A stretch of DNA of 64,000 nt, from positions 1 through 64,000 of the forward strand of contig JNKJ01000022.1 in the NCBI GenBank assembly GCA_000702025.1, read 5' to 3'. This stretch comes from Blautia schinkii DSM 10518. GTDB lineage: Bacteria; Bacillota; Clostridia; Lachnospirales; Lachnospiraceae. This document shows positions 16,621 through 25,752 of this stretch, piece after piece. The translations under genes were made by a program, and so were the position numbers. Within the stretch, counting starts at the first letter, position 1; each line of letters begins with the position of its first letter. Under the pieces are notes generated by a model. That model was not told the origin of the DNA. It saw only the letters and a list, made by a program, of their open reading frames with translations, and did no database searches.

Positions 16621-17736
16621 ATGAGAATTGGTTGTGTAAAGGAAATTAAGAACAATGAATACCGCGTAGGAATGACCCCGGATAATGTGAAAGGTTATAA
16701 AGCGGCGGGCCACGAGGTATATATCGAGCGTGACGCGGGAGCGGGCTCAGGCTTTCGCACGGAGGAGTATGCTGCGGCAGGAGCGGTGATCATGGAAACG
16801 GCAAAAGAAGTATGGGATACCGTGGAAATGATGATTAAGGTAAAAGAGCCACTTGAAGAGGAATACGAATATTTTCATAAAGATTTGATACTCTACACAT
16901 ATCTGCATCTGGCAGCAGACCGTAAGCTCATGGAAGCCATGCTGAAAGCAGGTGTCAAAGGTGTTGCCTATGAGACCCTCATCGAGAGAGACGGAAGCAT
17001 CCCCCTTCTTGCTCCAATGAGCCAGATTGCAGGCAGGCTGAGCCTTCAGGAAGGCGCCAAATATCTGGAGAAACCCTTCGGCGGCTCAGGCGTACTGCTC
17101 TCCGGTGTACCTGGCACTCCCAAAGCAGACGTAGTTATATTAGGTGCCGGAAGCGTAGGCACCAACGCATGCAAAATCGCGGTAGGCATGGGTGCAAATG
17201 TCACAGTCCTGGACATCAATCTTGCCAGACTGTCTTACCTAGACGACATTTTCGGAGCCAGAATCCAGACACTCATGAGTACAGACGCTGCCATAGAGAA
17301 TGCCGTTTCCCACGCAGACCTCGTAATCGGTGCAGTCCTCATCCCAGGCAAAGCAGCTCCAAAACTAATAAAAAAAGAGTACCTAAAAAACATGCGTCCA
17401 GGCAGCGTAATCGTAGACGTAGCAGTTGACCAAGGCGGATGCTGCGAGACAACCAAAGTCACCTATCATGACAAACCCACCTTTGCGGTGGACGGAGTAG
17501 TACACTACTGTGTAGGAAACATGCCCGGCGCAGTGCCGCGCACTTCCACCATCGCCCTCACCAACGCCACCCTCCGATACGGCCTAGAAATTGCCGCAAA
17601 TGGCCTAGAAGCCGCATGCCGAAAAAATGATGTCTTCTATTCCGCAATAAACACCTACAACGGAGCAATCACCTGCAAAAATGTCGCAGACAGCTTCGAA
17701 CTCGAATGCAAGGATATAAAAGCATTAATAAGCTGA
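16621..17736 (+). CDS. ald: Alanine dehydrogenase
   Basis: 371 residues, the family's normal length. It oxidatively deaminates L-alanine to pyruvate with NAD. Visible motifs: substrate-binding MIKVKEP and YLHLAADR (Lys and His), the NAD fold VVILGAGSVGTNA near residue 170, and VDVAVDQGGC with the catalytic Asp, plus HYCVGNMPGAVPRTST. ATG 16621 is preceded by AAGGAGG at 16605-16611; the upstream in-frame ATG at 16582 has no ribosome site. It is monocistronic, bounded by the hairpin element upstream and a terminator downstream. Confidence 0.95.
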   Translation: MRIGCVKEIKNNEYRVGMTPDNVKGYKAAGHEVYIERDAGAGSGFRTEEYAAAGAVIMETAKEVWDTVEMMIKVKEPLEEEYEYFHKDLILYTYLHLAADRKLMEAMLKAGVKGVAYETLIERDGSIPLLAPMSQIAGRLSLQEGAKYLEKPFGGSGVLLSGVPGTPKADVVILGAGSVGTNACKIAVGMGANVTVLDINLARLSYLDDIFGARIQTLMSTDAAIENAVSHADLVIGAVLIPGKAAPKLIKKEYLKNMRPGSVIVDVAVDQGGCCETTKVTYHDKPTFAVDGVVHYCVGNMPGAVPRTSTIALTNATLRYGLEIAANGLEAACRKNDVFYSAINTYNGAITCKNVADSFELECKDIKALIS

Positions 17737-17824
17737 TAGCATATTCCCCTTGACGAAATAAGCGACAATTCACCCACCTCCACAGGTATGATTGAAACAA
17801 AACCATTGCATACAAAATAAAAAA

Positions 17825-17874
17825 GAGCCAATAACTACGATTTACCATCGTACATTATCGGCTCTCTATTTTTC
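17825..17874 (+). terminator. Terminator after ald
   Basis: GAGCCAATAA (17825-17834) pairs with TTATCGGCTC (17855-17864) with one mismatch, and an inner TACGAT/ATCGTA stem extends it; TATTTTTCT follows. Confidence 0.8.
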
Positions 17875-17965
17875 TATCATATAGCAATCCCCCACGACCT
17901 TCACAACCCAACATGTAAAAAGAACAAAAAGCGTGCCCAACAGGGGGAGCTCGAGGGGGCATTCG

Positions 17966-18100
17966 GGCTTTCGCAACTCAGAGATTGCCCCCTCGAAAAA
18001 GGCTTTCGCAACTCAGAGATTGCCCCCTCGAAAAAGGCTTTCCAACTCTGAGATTGCCCCCTCGAAAGGGCTTCAAAACGTCGAGCTTACCCCCTAAAGC
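17966..18100. repeat. 35-bp tandem repeat, about 3.5 copies
   Basis: The unit begins GGCTTTCGCAACTCAGAG and ends CCCCCTCGAAAAA. Copies at 17966-18000 and 18001-18035 are essentially identical, the third (18036-18067) has lost a few bases, and a fourth (18068-18100) is degenerate. There are no spacers. It lies in the 367-base gap between convergent ald and pyrI, which otherwise has only the ald terminator. Confidence 0.85.
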
Positions 18101-18103
18101 CGA

Positions 18104-18541
18104 CTACTTATTCCTATTCCCTCTATATTTCTCCTCACAATACTTACATCTATAAATCTCTTTTTCCTCATCTGCGAGAACAAACACATGGTCAAGTCCC
18201 TGCTCAATAGAAGTGATGCAGCGTGGATTTTTACACTTGATCACGTTGGTCACCTGCTTCGGCATCTTGAGAACTCGTTTTTCCACGATTTTTTCATCTT
18301 TAATAATGTTAACCGTGATGTTATGGTCAATAAACCCAAGAATATCCAAATCCAGATTCTCAATCGGACATTCCACTTTAATGATATCCTTCTTACCCAT
18401 CAGATTACTGCGGGCATTCTTAATGATCGCTACGGTACAGTCCAGCTTGTCCAGCTTCAGGTCATGGTAAATCGTCATGGCCTTGCCGGCTTTGATGTGG
18501 TCCAATACATATCCTTCACGAAGTGCTCCCACATTTAACAT
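18104..18541 (-). CDS. pyrI: Aspartate carbamoyltransferase regulatory subunit
   Basis: 145 residues. PyrI binds nucleotide effectors and couples them to the catalytic trimers. The N-terminal allosteric domain includes [12 protein letters not shown]; the C-terminal zinc domain has four cysteines as C-x4-C and C-x2-C (KCKNPRCI and YRCKYCEE). Its start overlaps the end of pyrB by 7 bases, so the two are translationally coupled. First-pathway-step pyrimidine synthesis, cytosolic. Confidence 0.96.
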   Translation of the reverse strand: MLNVGALREGYVLDHIKAGKAMTIYHDLKLDKLDCTVAIIKNARSNLMGKKDIIKVECPIENLDLDILGFIDHNITVNIIKDEKIVEKRVLKMPKQVTNVIKCKNPRCITSIEQGLDHVFVLADEEKEIYRCKYCEEKYRGNRNK

Positions 18542-19458
18542 GATACATCCACCTCCAATAATGTAAGAATCAGGGCCATGCGCACATACACGCCGTATTG
18601 TGCCTGCTTAAAATAGGCGGCTCTGGGATCAGAGTCAACCTCCACTGCAATCTCATTCACACGGGGCAGCGGATGAAGGATGAACATCTCCTCTTTGGCA
18701 AGCTCCATTTTCTGCTTGTCCAGTATGTAGAAATCCTTCATACGGACATAATCTTCCTCGTTGAAGAAACGTTCCTTCTGTACACGTGTCATGTAAAGGA
18801 TATCGAGCTGAGGAATGGCGTCCTCCAGTCTTTCCACCTCTTCGAATTCCACATGGTTACGGTTGAGTACGTCCTCACGGATGTAGCTTGGAATGCGCAG
18901 CTCTTCAGGTGAGATGAGCACAAATTTTACATTATCATAGCGCACCAGTGCTTCGATCAGAGAGTGGACGGTACGTCCGAACTTCAGATCGCCGCAGAGT
19001 CCGATCGTAATATCATGTAAACGTCCCTGAAGGGAGCGAATGGTGAGCAAATCGGTTAAGGTCTGGGTAGGATGCTGGTGGCCGCCGTCGCCGGCGTTGA
19101 TAACAGGAATCGTAGATGCCATAGAAGCTACTAGCGGAGCACCTTCTTTCGGGTGACGCATAGCACAGATATCTGCATAGCAGGAAGTAACACGGATCGT
19201 ATCGGCTACACTCTCGCCCTTGGCAGCGGAGCTGGAATCAGCGGTGGAAAAGCCTAAGACCTTGCCTCCAAGATTCATCATAGCGGCCTCAAAGCTTAAA
19301 CGTGTACGTGTGCTGGGTTCATAAAACAGAGTCGCAAGCCTTTTGTCATCACAGGTATGTGCGTATTTCTGCGGGTTTTTCTCAATATCGTTGGCCAGGT
19401 CTAAGAGTTTGTCAAGCTCCTCGACGGATAAATCCAACGGGCTCATTAAGTGTCTCAT
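18535..19458 (-). CDS. pyrB: Aspartate carbamoyltransferase catalytic subunit
   Basis: 308 residues, the normal length for PyrB, which joins carbamoyl phosphate and aspartate. The carbamoyl-phosphate loop reads [13 protein letters not shown], and the aspartate-site motif HPLPRVNEI is near the C-terminus. The ATG at 19458 ([10 protein letters not shown]) has GGAGGT five bases upstream; the longer ORF start at 19563 would overlap the promoter -35 and has no family similarity. Operon with pyrI. Confidence 0.96.
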   Translation of the reverse strand: MRHLMSPLDLSVEELDKLLDLANDIEKNPQKYAHTCDDKRLATLFYEPSTRTRLSFEAAMMNLGGKVLGFSTADSSSAAKGESVADTIRVTSCYADICAMRHPKEGAPLVASMASTIPVINAGDGGHQHPTQTLTDLLTIRSLQGRLHDITIGLCGDLKFGRTVHSLIEALVRYDNVKFVLISPEELRIPSYIREDVLNRNHVEFEEVERLEDAIPQLDILYMTRVQKERFFNEEDYVRMKDFYILDKQKMELAKEEMFILHPLPRVNEIAVEVDSDPRAAYFKQAQYGVYVRMALILTLLEVDVSC

Positions 19459-19534
19459 GTCATACCTCCATTTTTTGGTATAAGGAACAGCCACAGGGCG
19501 CTGTGCCACAGGGTCTGAAAATTCCTTAGTTACC

Positions 19535-19563
19535 ATCATATAATACATGAGTGGTTTTTTCAA
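19535..19563 (-). promoter_or_regulatory. Promoter of pyrBI
   Basis: On the minus strand TTGAAA (19563-19558), 17 bases, TATGAT (19540-19535). It overlaps the last codons of the upstream membrane-protein gene. The roughly 70-base leader to pyrB has short repeats of CCCTGTGGC but no clear PyrR-type attenuator. Confidence 0.75.
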
Positions 19564-19946
19564 GATGATTTCGTAAGTAATTTCTCAAAAAATAATCCCG
19601 CCACAAACCAGACCGGAGCGTAGTCGAACCGAATAAGACCTTTATATTCAAAGGGCGTGCCGCTGTAATCCCAGGGACACATGTGGAAGTGTTTGAGTAT
19701 GGCCCCGCTTGTATATTCAGTGAGAAAAATACCGCTTGTGTAGAGGCAGCCGCGCATGAAGGTGGGCAGCCCGGCAATTTTCTTATAAACCGGTCCGATG
19801 ACGGATGCACAGCCGTAAATTGGGAACATTAATAGTGAAGTTTTTCCAGTCATGGTCGGCTCGCCGGAGAGAAGCGCGTGGCACCCTGTCCACATGACCT
19901 CCATACACCAGCCCACGGAACCACACAGTAAAAATTGTCGTTTCAT
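19560..19946 (-). CDS. Small membrane protein, putative ABC-transporter type IV (PF06541-like)
   Basis: 128 residues, with about four hydrophobic segments. The C-terminal stretch [20 protein letters not shown] followed by APVWFVAGL is characteristic of the PF06541 family of small Firmicutes membrane proteins. The start ATG 19946 ([10 protein letters not shown]) follows AAGGAG by eight bases; the GTG two codons earlier is less well placed. Role unknown; the family name should not be taken as proof of transport. The gene ends within the pyrBI promoter. Confidence 0.75.
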   Translation of the reverse strand: MKRQFLLCGSVGWCMEVMWTGCHALLSGEPTMTGKTSLLMFPIYGCASVIGPVYKKIAGLPTFMRGCLYTSGIFLTEYTSGAILKHFHMCPWDYSGTPFEYKGLIRFDYAPVWFVAGLFFEKLLTKSS

Positions 19947-20015
19947 AGTCACAACTCCTTATGTTAAAAGTTCCTGTCGAATTGTAAAAGTTACATGAAA
20001 CTAGTATTGCCTGCC

Positions 20016-20044
20016 TTGAAAAAAACATGCACCTGGGATATAAT
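20016..20044 (+). promoter_or_regulatory. Promoter of the folC-pheA operon
   Basis: TTGAAA at 20016-20021 and TATAAT at 20039-20044 with a 17-base spacer. The leader to ATG 20189 is about 138 bases, and I saw no T-box or other recognised element in it. Confidence 0.75.
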
Positions 20045-20188
20045 AATAGAAATGTATAGGCTTTCCAGATAAAAGCCATAAACGCATTAATATACATAAT
20101 AATACATAGGTTCGGAGACTGTTTTTCAGGCAGTTACCGCTAATCTGATTTAGATGCATCAATTAAAAAATAGACAGGAGTACACAAG

Positions 20189-21625
20189 ATGGACTATCAG
20201 CAAAGCCGGGAATATATTAAGGATGCGGAGAAATACGGCAGTGTCCTTGGGCTTGAAAATATGCAGGAGATGATGGAGCGTCTGGGCAATCCCCAGGATG
20301 ACCTGCACTTTGTCCATGTAGCCGGCACTAACGGCAAGGGGTCGGTGATCGCGTATTTATACACCGTGCTGTCCGGGGCGGGATACCGCGTGGGCAGATA
20401 TATTTCCCCTGCTATCTATTCCTACAGGGAGCGGATGGAAACAGCGGGAGAGCCGGTAAGCCGTGAGAAATTTGCCGAATACCTGACCAAGGTAGCCCGT
20501 GTCATTCAGGAGATGACAGAGCAAGGGCTGTCTCATCCCACCCCATTTGAAATCGAAACGGCGGTGGCATTTTTATTTTTTAAAGACGAAAACTGTGATC
20601 TGGTGCTTTTGGAGGTGGGTATGGGCGGAGGCCTGGACGCCACCAATATTATCAAAAGCCCGGTGCTTTCGGTCATCACTCCTGTGAGTATGGACCATAT
20701 GTCCTTTTTAGGAAACACGCTGGGCGAGATTGCCGAGAAGAAGGCAGGGATTATAAAAACCGGTTGTGCCATGGTAACGGCCAGGCAGCAGCCAGAAGCG
20801 GAATCATCGATTCGTCGTGCGTGTGAGCGCTGCGGCGTGCCGTATGTGGTGGCGGATAATGTCGAGTCAGACAATGATGTGCCGGCTAAAGACGCAAGTC
20901 TTTTGGGGCAGAGCTTTTGCTGCCGGGGTGAGAGATATGAGATTTCCCTTGCGGGTGTTTACCAGAAGGATAATGCGCTGCTGGCACTGAAAGCGCTTGA
21001 GATTTTGAATGAAAAGGGTTTTCTAACTTCTTTGGAGCAGAGAAAAGCTGGGCTTGTTGAGGCGCGCTGGGGAGGCCGTTTTTCGGTGATTCATAGAAAT
21101 CCGCTGTTCGTGGTGGACGGCGCTCATAATCCGGCAGCGGCGGATATGCTCGTATCCTCCATCCGCCATTATTTCCAGGGAAAAAAAATATACTATATTA
21201 TGGGGATGTTTCATGATAAGGATTACCGCAGTGTGATTGCGAAAACCGTGCCTTTTGCAGAGCGGATTATCACCATTGCCGCACCTGGCAATCCCCGCGC
21301 ACTTCCCGCGCCTGAGCTTGCCCGGGCGGTGGAGGAAATCATAGACGATACAAAAAATAGCGTGCAGACTACAGAGACTAGAGCCGGCACAGAAAGCAGC
21401 GTGCAGACTGCAGGGACCAGAGGCGGTGCAGAAAGCATCGTGGCAGCTGCAGAAACTCTTGAGGAGGCTGTGGAGCGGGCGTTTGCTATGGCGGGGCCGG
21501 AGGATGTGATTCTGGCTTTCGGGTCACTAGCTTTTATTGGGCCGCTTACGAGAATTGTGGACAGACGCAGCAAATCAGAGCAGAGGACAGTTGAGCACAG
21601 ACGGGAGGGCGACGGAAATGACTGA
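20189..21625 (+). CDS. folC: Bifunctional folylpolyglutamate/dihydrofolate synthase
   Basis: 478 residues, longer than the usual 420-440. The Mur-ligase-type P-loop HVAGTNGKGSV is near residue 45, with RYISPAIYSYRERM, LLEVGMGGGLDATN and VVDGAHNPAA following, so the ATP-dependent glutamate ligase is complete. The extra length comes from a repetitive insert near residues 388-430 (SVQTTETRAGTE, SVQTAGTRGGAE) before the last domain strand (EDVILAFGSLAFIG). AGGAG stands before ATG 20189. Its stop overlaps the pheA start by 8 bases. Confidence 0.93.
   Translation: MDYQQSREYIKDAEKYGSVLGLENMQEMMERLGNPQDDLHFVHVAGTNGKGSVIAYLYTVLSGAGYRVGRYISPAIYSYRERMETAGEPVSREKFAEYLTKVARVIQEMTEQGLSHPTPFEIETAVAFLFFKDENCDLVLLEVGMGGGLDATNIIKSPVLSVITPVSMDHMSFLGNTLGEIAEKKAGIIKTGCAMVTARQQPEAESSIRRACERCGVPYVVADNVESDNDVPAKDASLLGQSFCCRGERYEISLAGVYQKDNALLALKALEILNEKGFLTSLEQRKAGLVEARWGGRFSVIHRNPLFVVDGAHNPAAADMLVSSIRHYFQGKKIYYIMGMFHDKDYRSVIAKTVPFAERIITIAAPGNPRALPAPELARAVEEIIDDTKNSVQTTETRAGTESSVQTAGTRGGAESIVAAAETLEEAVERAFAMAGPEDVILAFGSLAFIGPLTRIVDRRSKSEQRTVEHRREGDGND
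21358..21470 (+). repeat. 39-bp (13-residue) imperfect repeat within folC
   Basis: Two clear copies (NSVQTTETRAGTE, then SSVQTAGTRGGAE) and a third weaker one (SIVAAAETLEEAV) follow one another in frame. At DNA level GCGTGCAGACT is shared exactly between the first two. Confidence 0.75.
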
Positions 21626-22802
21626 AATGATGAAAAAGACGGAGATGACGGAAAAGACAGAAACGTCAAAAATAACAGATTTATTAGAATGCAGAAAAGA
21701 GATTGACGAGATTGATGGCGAGATTATACGTCTTTTTGAGAAGCGGATGAAGGTCTGTGAGGATGTGGCAGAGTTTAAAATACATACCGGTAAGAAGGTG
21801 CTGGACCCGGAGCGGGAGCGTGCGAAAATTGCTGCACTTAAGGAAAAAGCTCACGGGGAATTCAACACTCTGGGTGCACAGGAGCTGTTTCAGCAGATTA
21901 TGGCCATCAGCCGCAAGCGTCAGTACCAGCTTCTCACAGCCAACGGTGTGGAGGATGAGGAAGATTACGAGATGATCGACAAGCTGCCCCTCACCAATGT
22001 AAATGTTGTGTTTCAGGGTGTGGAGGGTGCGTACAGCTATGCGGCCATGCGGGCTTATTTCGGAGAGGACATCCACAGCTACCATGTGAAAACCTGGCGG
22101 GATGCCATGGAGGAGGCGGCCAGCGGTCAGGCTGATTACGCGGTGCTGCCCATTGAGAATTCCACGGCCGGGATTGTGGCAGATATCTATGATCTGCTTA
22201 CCGAATATCATCTGCATATTGTGGGAGAGCAGATCATCCGCGTGGAGCATGTGCTGCTTGGAATGCCGCAGGCGTGTCTTGAGGATATCACCCGGGTGTA
22301 CTCACATCCCCAGGGATTGGCCCAGTGCAGCAAATATCTGGAGGAACATCCCTCCTGGAAAGCGGTTGAGGTGGAGAACACGGCCGGAGCTGCCAAGAAG
22401 GTGTGTGAGGATAAAGATATCACCCAGGCTGCTATTGCAAGCAGGCAGGCGGGAGAGTTTTTCGGACTAAAGGTACTGGCAGAGAATATCTGCCGCAGCG
22501 AGCAGAATGCGACACGGTTTATCATCGTGAGCAGAAAACCTCTTTATGAGAGAAACGCGCGCAAGATCAGCATTTGTTTTGAACTTCCCCATGAGAGCGG
22601 CACTTTGTACAATATGCTTTCCCACATTATTTATAATGGCCTTAATATGACGAAGATTGAATCCCGCCCTATTGTGGGCAAGACTTGGGAATATCGCTTC
22701 TTTGTAGATTTTGAAGGAAATCTCAAGGACAGTGCAGTGAAAAATGCGCTGAGAGGCTTGGAAGCAGAGGCCAACCTGCTACGCGTACTGGGAAATTATT
22801 AG
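21618..22802 (+). CDS. pheA: Bifunctional chorismate mutase/prephenate dehydratase
   Basis: 395 residues. The AroQ-type chorismate mutase domain occupies about 18-105 (LECRKEIDEIDGEIIRLFEK and ISRKRQ), the prephenate dehydratase domain about 115-290 (FQGVEGAYSYAA, LPIENSTAGIV, NATRFIIVSRKP with the TRF motif), and the ACT domain about 300-385 (KIESRPIVGKTWEYRFFVD with ESRP). It makes phenylpyruvate, with phenylalanine feedback through ACT. ATG 21618 follows GGGAGGG and overlaps the folC stop. The first 20 residues (repeated MTEK/TE) are low-complexity. Confidence 0.95.
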   Translation: MTEMMKKTEMTEKTETSKITDLLECRKEIDEIDGEIIRLFEKRMKVCEDVAEFKIHTGKKVLDPERERAKIAALKEKAHGEFNTLGAQELFQQIMAISRKRQYQLLTANGVEDEEDYEMIDKLPLTNVNVVFQGVEGAYSYAAMRAYFGEDIHSYHVKTWRDAMEEAASGQADYAVLPIENSTAGIVADIYDLLTEYHLHIVGEQIIRVEHVLLGMPQACLEDITRVYSHPQGLAQCSKYLEEHPSWKAVEVENTAGAAKKVCEDKDITQAAIASRQAGEFFGLKVLAENICRSEQNATRFIIVSRKPLYERNARKISICFELPHESGTLYNMLSHIIYNGLNMTKIESRPIVGKTWEYRFFVDFEGNLKDSAVKNALRGLEAEANLLRVLGNY

Positions 22803-22873
22803 GACAGGCAGGAGAACGACTAAGCTTACAACTGCATGTTAAGGGAACTATAGATTAGGAAGAGGGATTTAAA

Positions 22874-24181
22874 ATGGCAAGAATAAATGAATGTATCCTT
22901 TACCGCGGTTTTGCCCACGGAGAGATATTAGAGAATATGGCAGCCCTGATGAACGCTTATGAGAGCTGGGAGGATGGGCTTAAGGAGAAAAAAGCAGTAT
23001 TTTTCGAGTGTGTTAACGGTCTGGTGGAGATTGCAGGGCTTTACGGCTTTTCCGGTAACCTCTGGCACAATTACCTGACCTTTCTGCTGGTAAACCATGA
23101 AAATGCTTTCAGCACAGCCAGTGAAATCCGGGGCGCGGTGGAGGGCAGTATCAACCAGCTTGCACTTAATGATTTTGCCATATTCAAGGAATTGTATGAT
23201 TTTGACCTGAAGGTTTTTGACCAGGTGTATGGCACTACCTGTTGTCATGTACTTTGTGATTATAAAAACATTGATTCTAACAGTAAGATGTTTAACAAGC
23301 GCATCCGCGACCGTATCTGTGAAATGAGCAAAACCCTGGCTTCGGCTAAATCTACCGGGGAATTTATGGATGATATGGTGCAGTTCTACAAGGATTTCGG
23401 AGTGGGCAAGCTGGGCCTTCATAAAGCCTTCCGTGTGGACCATGACGAAAATGACGAGGTGATCATCGCGCCGATCACAAGGATTGCTCATGTGCAGCTT
23501 GACGATTTGGTGGGTTATGAGATTGCAAAGAAGAAGCTTATTGAGAATACCGAGGCCTTTGTCCGCGGGCGCAAGGCGAACAACTGCCTGCTTTTTGGCG
23601 ATGCGGGCACAGGCAAATCCTCCAGCATTAAGGGAATCCTTAACCGCTATTATGAGGAGGGGCTTCGCATCATTGAGGTGTACAAGCATCAGTTTAAGGA
23701 TTTGAACGATATCATTGCCCAGATTAAAAACCGTAATTATAAATTCATCATCTATATGGATGATTTGTCCTTTGAAGAATTTGAGATAGAGTATAAGTAT
23801 TTAAAAGCAGTGATCGAGGGCGGTTTGGAAAAGAAGCCGGACAATATTCTTATCTATGCGACCAGTAACCGCAGGCATCTGGTGAGGGAGCGTTCCAGCG
23901 ATAAGCTGGAGCTGATGGATGAGGATGACCTGCATTCTTCCGACACTGTACAGGAGAAGCTATCCCTGGTATACCGTTTCGGGGTACGGATTTACTTTGG
24001 GGCTCCGAATAAGAAGGAATTCCAGAATATCGTCAAGGTTCTGGCCGGCCGTTATGGTGTGGATATGCCGGAGGAGGAACTGCTTTTGGAGGCAAATAAG
24101 TGGGAGCTTTCCCACGGCGGCCTCACGGGACGTACGGCCCAGCAGTTTATTGACCATATCCTGGGTACACAGTACGTGTAA
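22874..24181 (+). CDS. DUF815-family AAA ATPase
   Basis: 435 residues. The C-terminal half is an AAA-type ATPase with Walker A FGDAGTGKSSS near residue 242, Walker B FIIYMDDLSFE, and sensor-1 ILIYATSNRRHLV, the DUF815 arrangement. The N-terminal 200 residues are helical with no motif I recognise. It starts the gene run that continues to ppx and ppk, with 26 bases to the next start. The function of this family is not established; the association with polyphosphate genes is only positional. Confidence 0.9.
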   Translation: MARINECILYRGFAHGEILENMAALMNAYESWEDGLKEKKAVFFECVNGLVEIAGLYGFSGNLWHNYLTFLLVNHENAFSTASEIRGAVEGSINQLALNDFAIFKELYDFDLKVFDQVYGTTCCHVLCDYKNIDSNSKMFNKRIRDRICEMSKTLASAKSTGEFMDDMVQFYKDFGVGKLGLHKAFRVDHDENDEVIIAPITRIAHVQLDDLVGYEIAKKKLIENTEAFVRGRKANNCLLFGDAGTGKSSSIKGILNRYYEEGLRIIEVYKHQFKDLNDIIAQIKNRNYKFIIYMDDLSFEEFEIEYKYLKAVIEGGLEKKPDNILIYATSNRRHLVRERSSDKLELMDEDDLHSSDTVQEKLSLVYRFGVRIYFGAPNKKEFQNIVKVLAGRYGVDMPEEELLLEANKWELSHGGLTGRTAQQFIDHILGTQYV

Positions 24182-24207
24182 GCTGAAGAGAAGGAGATGA
24201 TGGGGAA

Positions 24208-25743
24208 ATGGCAATGACAAATTTTGCCGCAATTGATGTTGGCTCTTATGAGGTCAGTATGAAAATCTTTGAGCTGTCTAAAAAGCTCGGATTCCGGGAA
24301 CTGAATGATATCAGGTACCGGCTGGAGATTGGTCAGGGAGCATATTCGGTCGGAAGGATGGACATGGACGTGGTGGACGCTTTGTGTGAAATACTGATCG
24401 ATTTTAAACGTATGATGCAGGAATTCGGTGTGGAGGAGTACCGGGCGTGTGCCACCAGCGCTTTCCGGGAACTGGAAAATCCAATCATAATCGTGGAGCA
24501 GATTTACCAGCGTACCGGCGTGCATATTGAGGTTTTAAGCAATGCGGAACAGCATTTTCTGGGTTATAAATCCATCGCTGCCATAGAGACAGGTTTTAAG
24601 AAAATGATTCAAAAGGGCACTGCGATTTTGGACGTGGGCGGCGGCAGTCTGCAGGTGTCGCTTTTTGACAAGGATGCACTTGTGACAACTCAGAGCTTAA
24701 AGATGGGAAGCCTACGTATCCGTGAGCGCCTTAAGGAGCTGGAAAAGACGAACACCCATTATGACCAGCTTGTGGAGGAGTTTATCCGGAACGACCTCAT
24801 GGGCTTCCAGCGATTATACCTGAAGGACCGGGACATTAAAAATGTGATTCTTATGGGAGATTTCCTGACGGACACGATTTTTCAGGAGGATATGCAGGAT
24901 AAGATCATCACCAAGGCTGAGTTCATGAAGCGCTATGAGAATACGGTGTATAAGCCCGACCAGGTGCTGGCTGAGGAGATGGGAATTGACCCAGAGTATG
25001 CCACGTTGATTGTGCCGACGATGGTCATCTGTAAAAACTTTATCGACGTCTTTAATGCGGAGGCTTTGTGGGCACCGGGCGTATCCCTGCTGGACGGTCT
25101 TGCCTATGACTTTGGGGAAAAGAAAAAATTTATTAAGAGCGCACATAATTTCGAGAACGACATCCTGGTGGCGGCACGCAATATAGCCAAGCGCTATTCA
25201 AGCGGCAAGAGCCATATACAGGGCACCACGGCCCTGGCGCTGACGATTTTTGACAGTATGAAGAAAGTTCACGGTATGGGACCGAGGGAGCGCTTGCTTC
25301 TCCAGATTGCGGTGCAGCTTCATGACTGCGGGAAGTACATCAGTATGGGTGATGTGGCGGAGTGCTCTTACCGGATCATCATGGCTACGGAGATTATCGG
25401 CCTTTCCACAGAGGAGCGGCAGATCATCGCCAGTGCGGTCCGCTACAATACCACGGAATTTGTGTATTATGACAAGGTGGAGGATGAGACGGGAGTGGAC
25501 AGAAACCGTTACATTCTCATCGCCAAGCTTACGGCTATCCTGCGTCTGGCAAACGCTATGGACCGCAGCCACTATCAGAAGGTAAAGGGCTTAAAGGCCG
25601 TTTTAAAGGACAGAGAGCTGCAGCTTGTGATTGACTCCAGCCAGGATTTTTCTCTGGAGCTGGGACTTTTGAAGGATAAAGTAGTGTTCTTTGAGGAAGT
25701 GTTTGGAATCCGTCTTGTGCTCAGGCGCAAGCGAAGAATGTAG
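24208..25743 (+). CDS. ppx: Ppx/GppA exopolyphosphatase with HD-type C-terminal domain
   Basis: 511 residues. The N-terminal actin-like ASKHA domains show AAIDVGSYEVSM and ILDVGGGSLQVSLF, the phosphate-binding loops of Ppx/GppA. The C-terminal half has an HD-type domain with QLHDCGKYI near residue 372. It would hydrolyse polyphosphate or pppGpp. AAGGAG lies upstream of ATG 24208. It stands 9 bases before ppk, so synthesis and degradation are encoded together. Confidence 0.88.
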   Translation: MAMTNFAAIDVGSYEVSMKIFELSKKLGFRELNDIRYRLEIGQGAYSVGRMDMDVVDALCEILIDFKRMMQEFGVEEYRACATSAFRELENPIIIVEQIYQRTGVHIEVLSNAEQHFLGYKSIAAIETGFKKMIQKGTAILDVGGGSLQVSLFDKDALVTTQSLKMGSLRIRERLKELEKTNTHYDQLVEEFIRNDLMGFQRLYLKDRDIKNVILMGDFLTDTIFQEDMQDKIITKAEFMKRYENTVYKPDQVLAEEMGIDPEYATLIVPTMVICKNFIDVFNAEALWAPGVSLLDGLAYDFGEKKKFIKSAHNFENDILVAARNIAKRYSSGKSHIQGTTALALTIFDSMKKVHGMGPRERLLLQIAVQLHDCGKYISMGDVAECSYRIIMATEIIGLSTEERQIIASAVRYNTTEFVYYDKVEDETGVDRNRYILIAKLTAILRLANAMDRSHYQKVKGLKAVLKDRELQLVIDSSQDFSLELGLLKDKVVFFEEVFGIRLVLRRKRRM

Positions 25744-25752
25744 AGGTGAACT

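Noticed and set aside
17941-18100. Tandem 35-bp units as a CRISPR array
   Set aside because: The units are directly adjacent without unique spacers and no cas gene is nearby.
19459-19563. Longer N-terminus for PyrB
   Set aside because: It would overlap the promoter boxes, lacks a ribosome site and exceeds the family length; ATG 19458 has GGAGGT.
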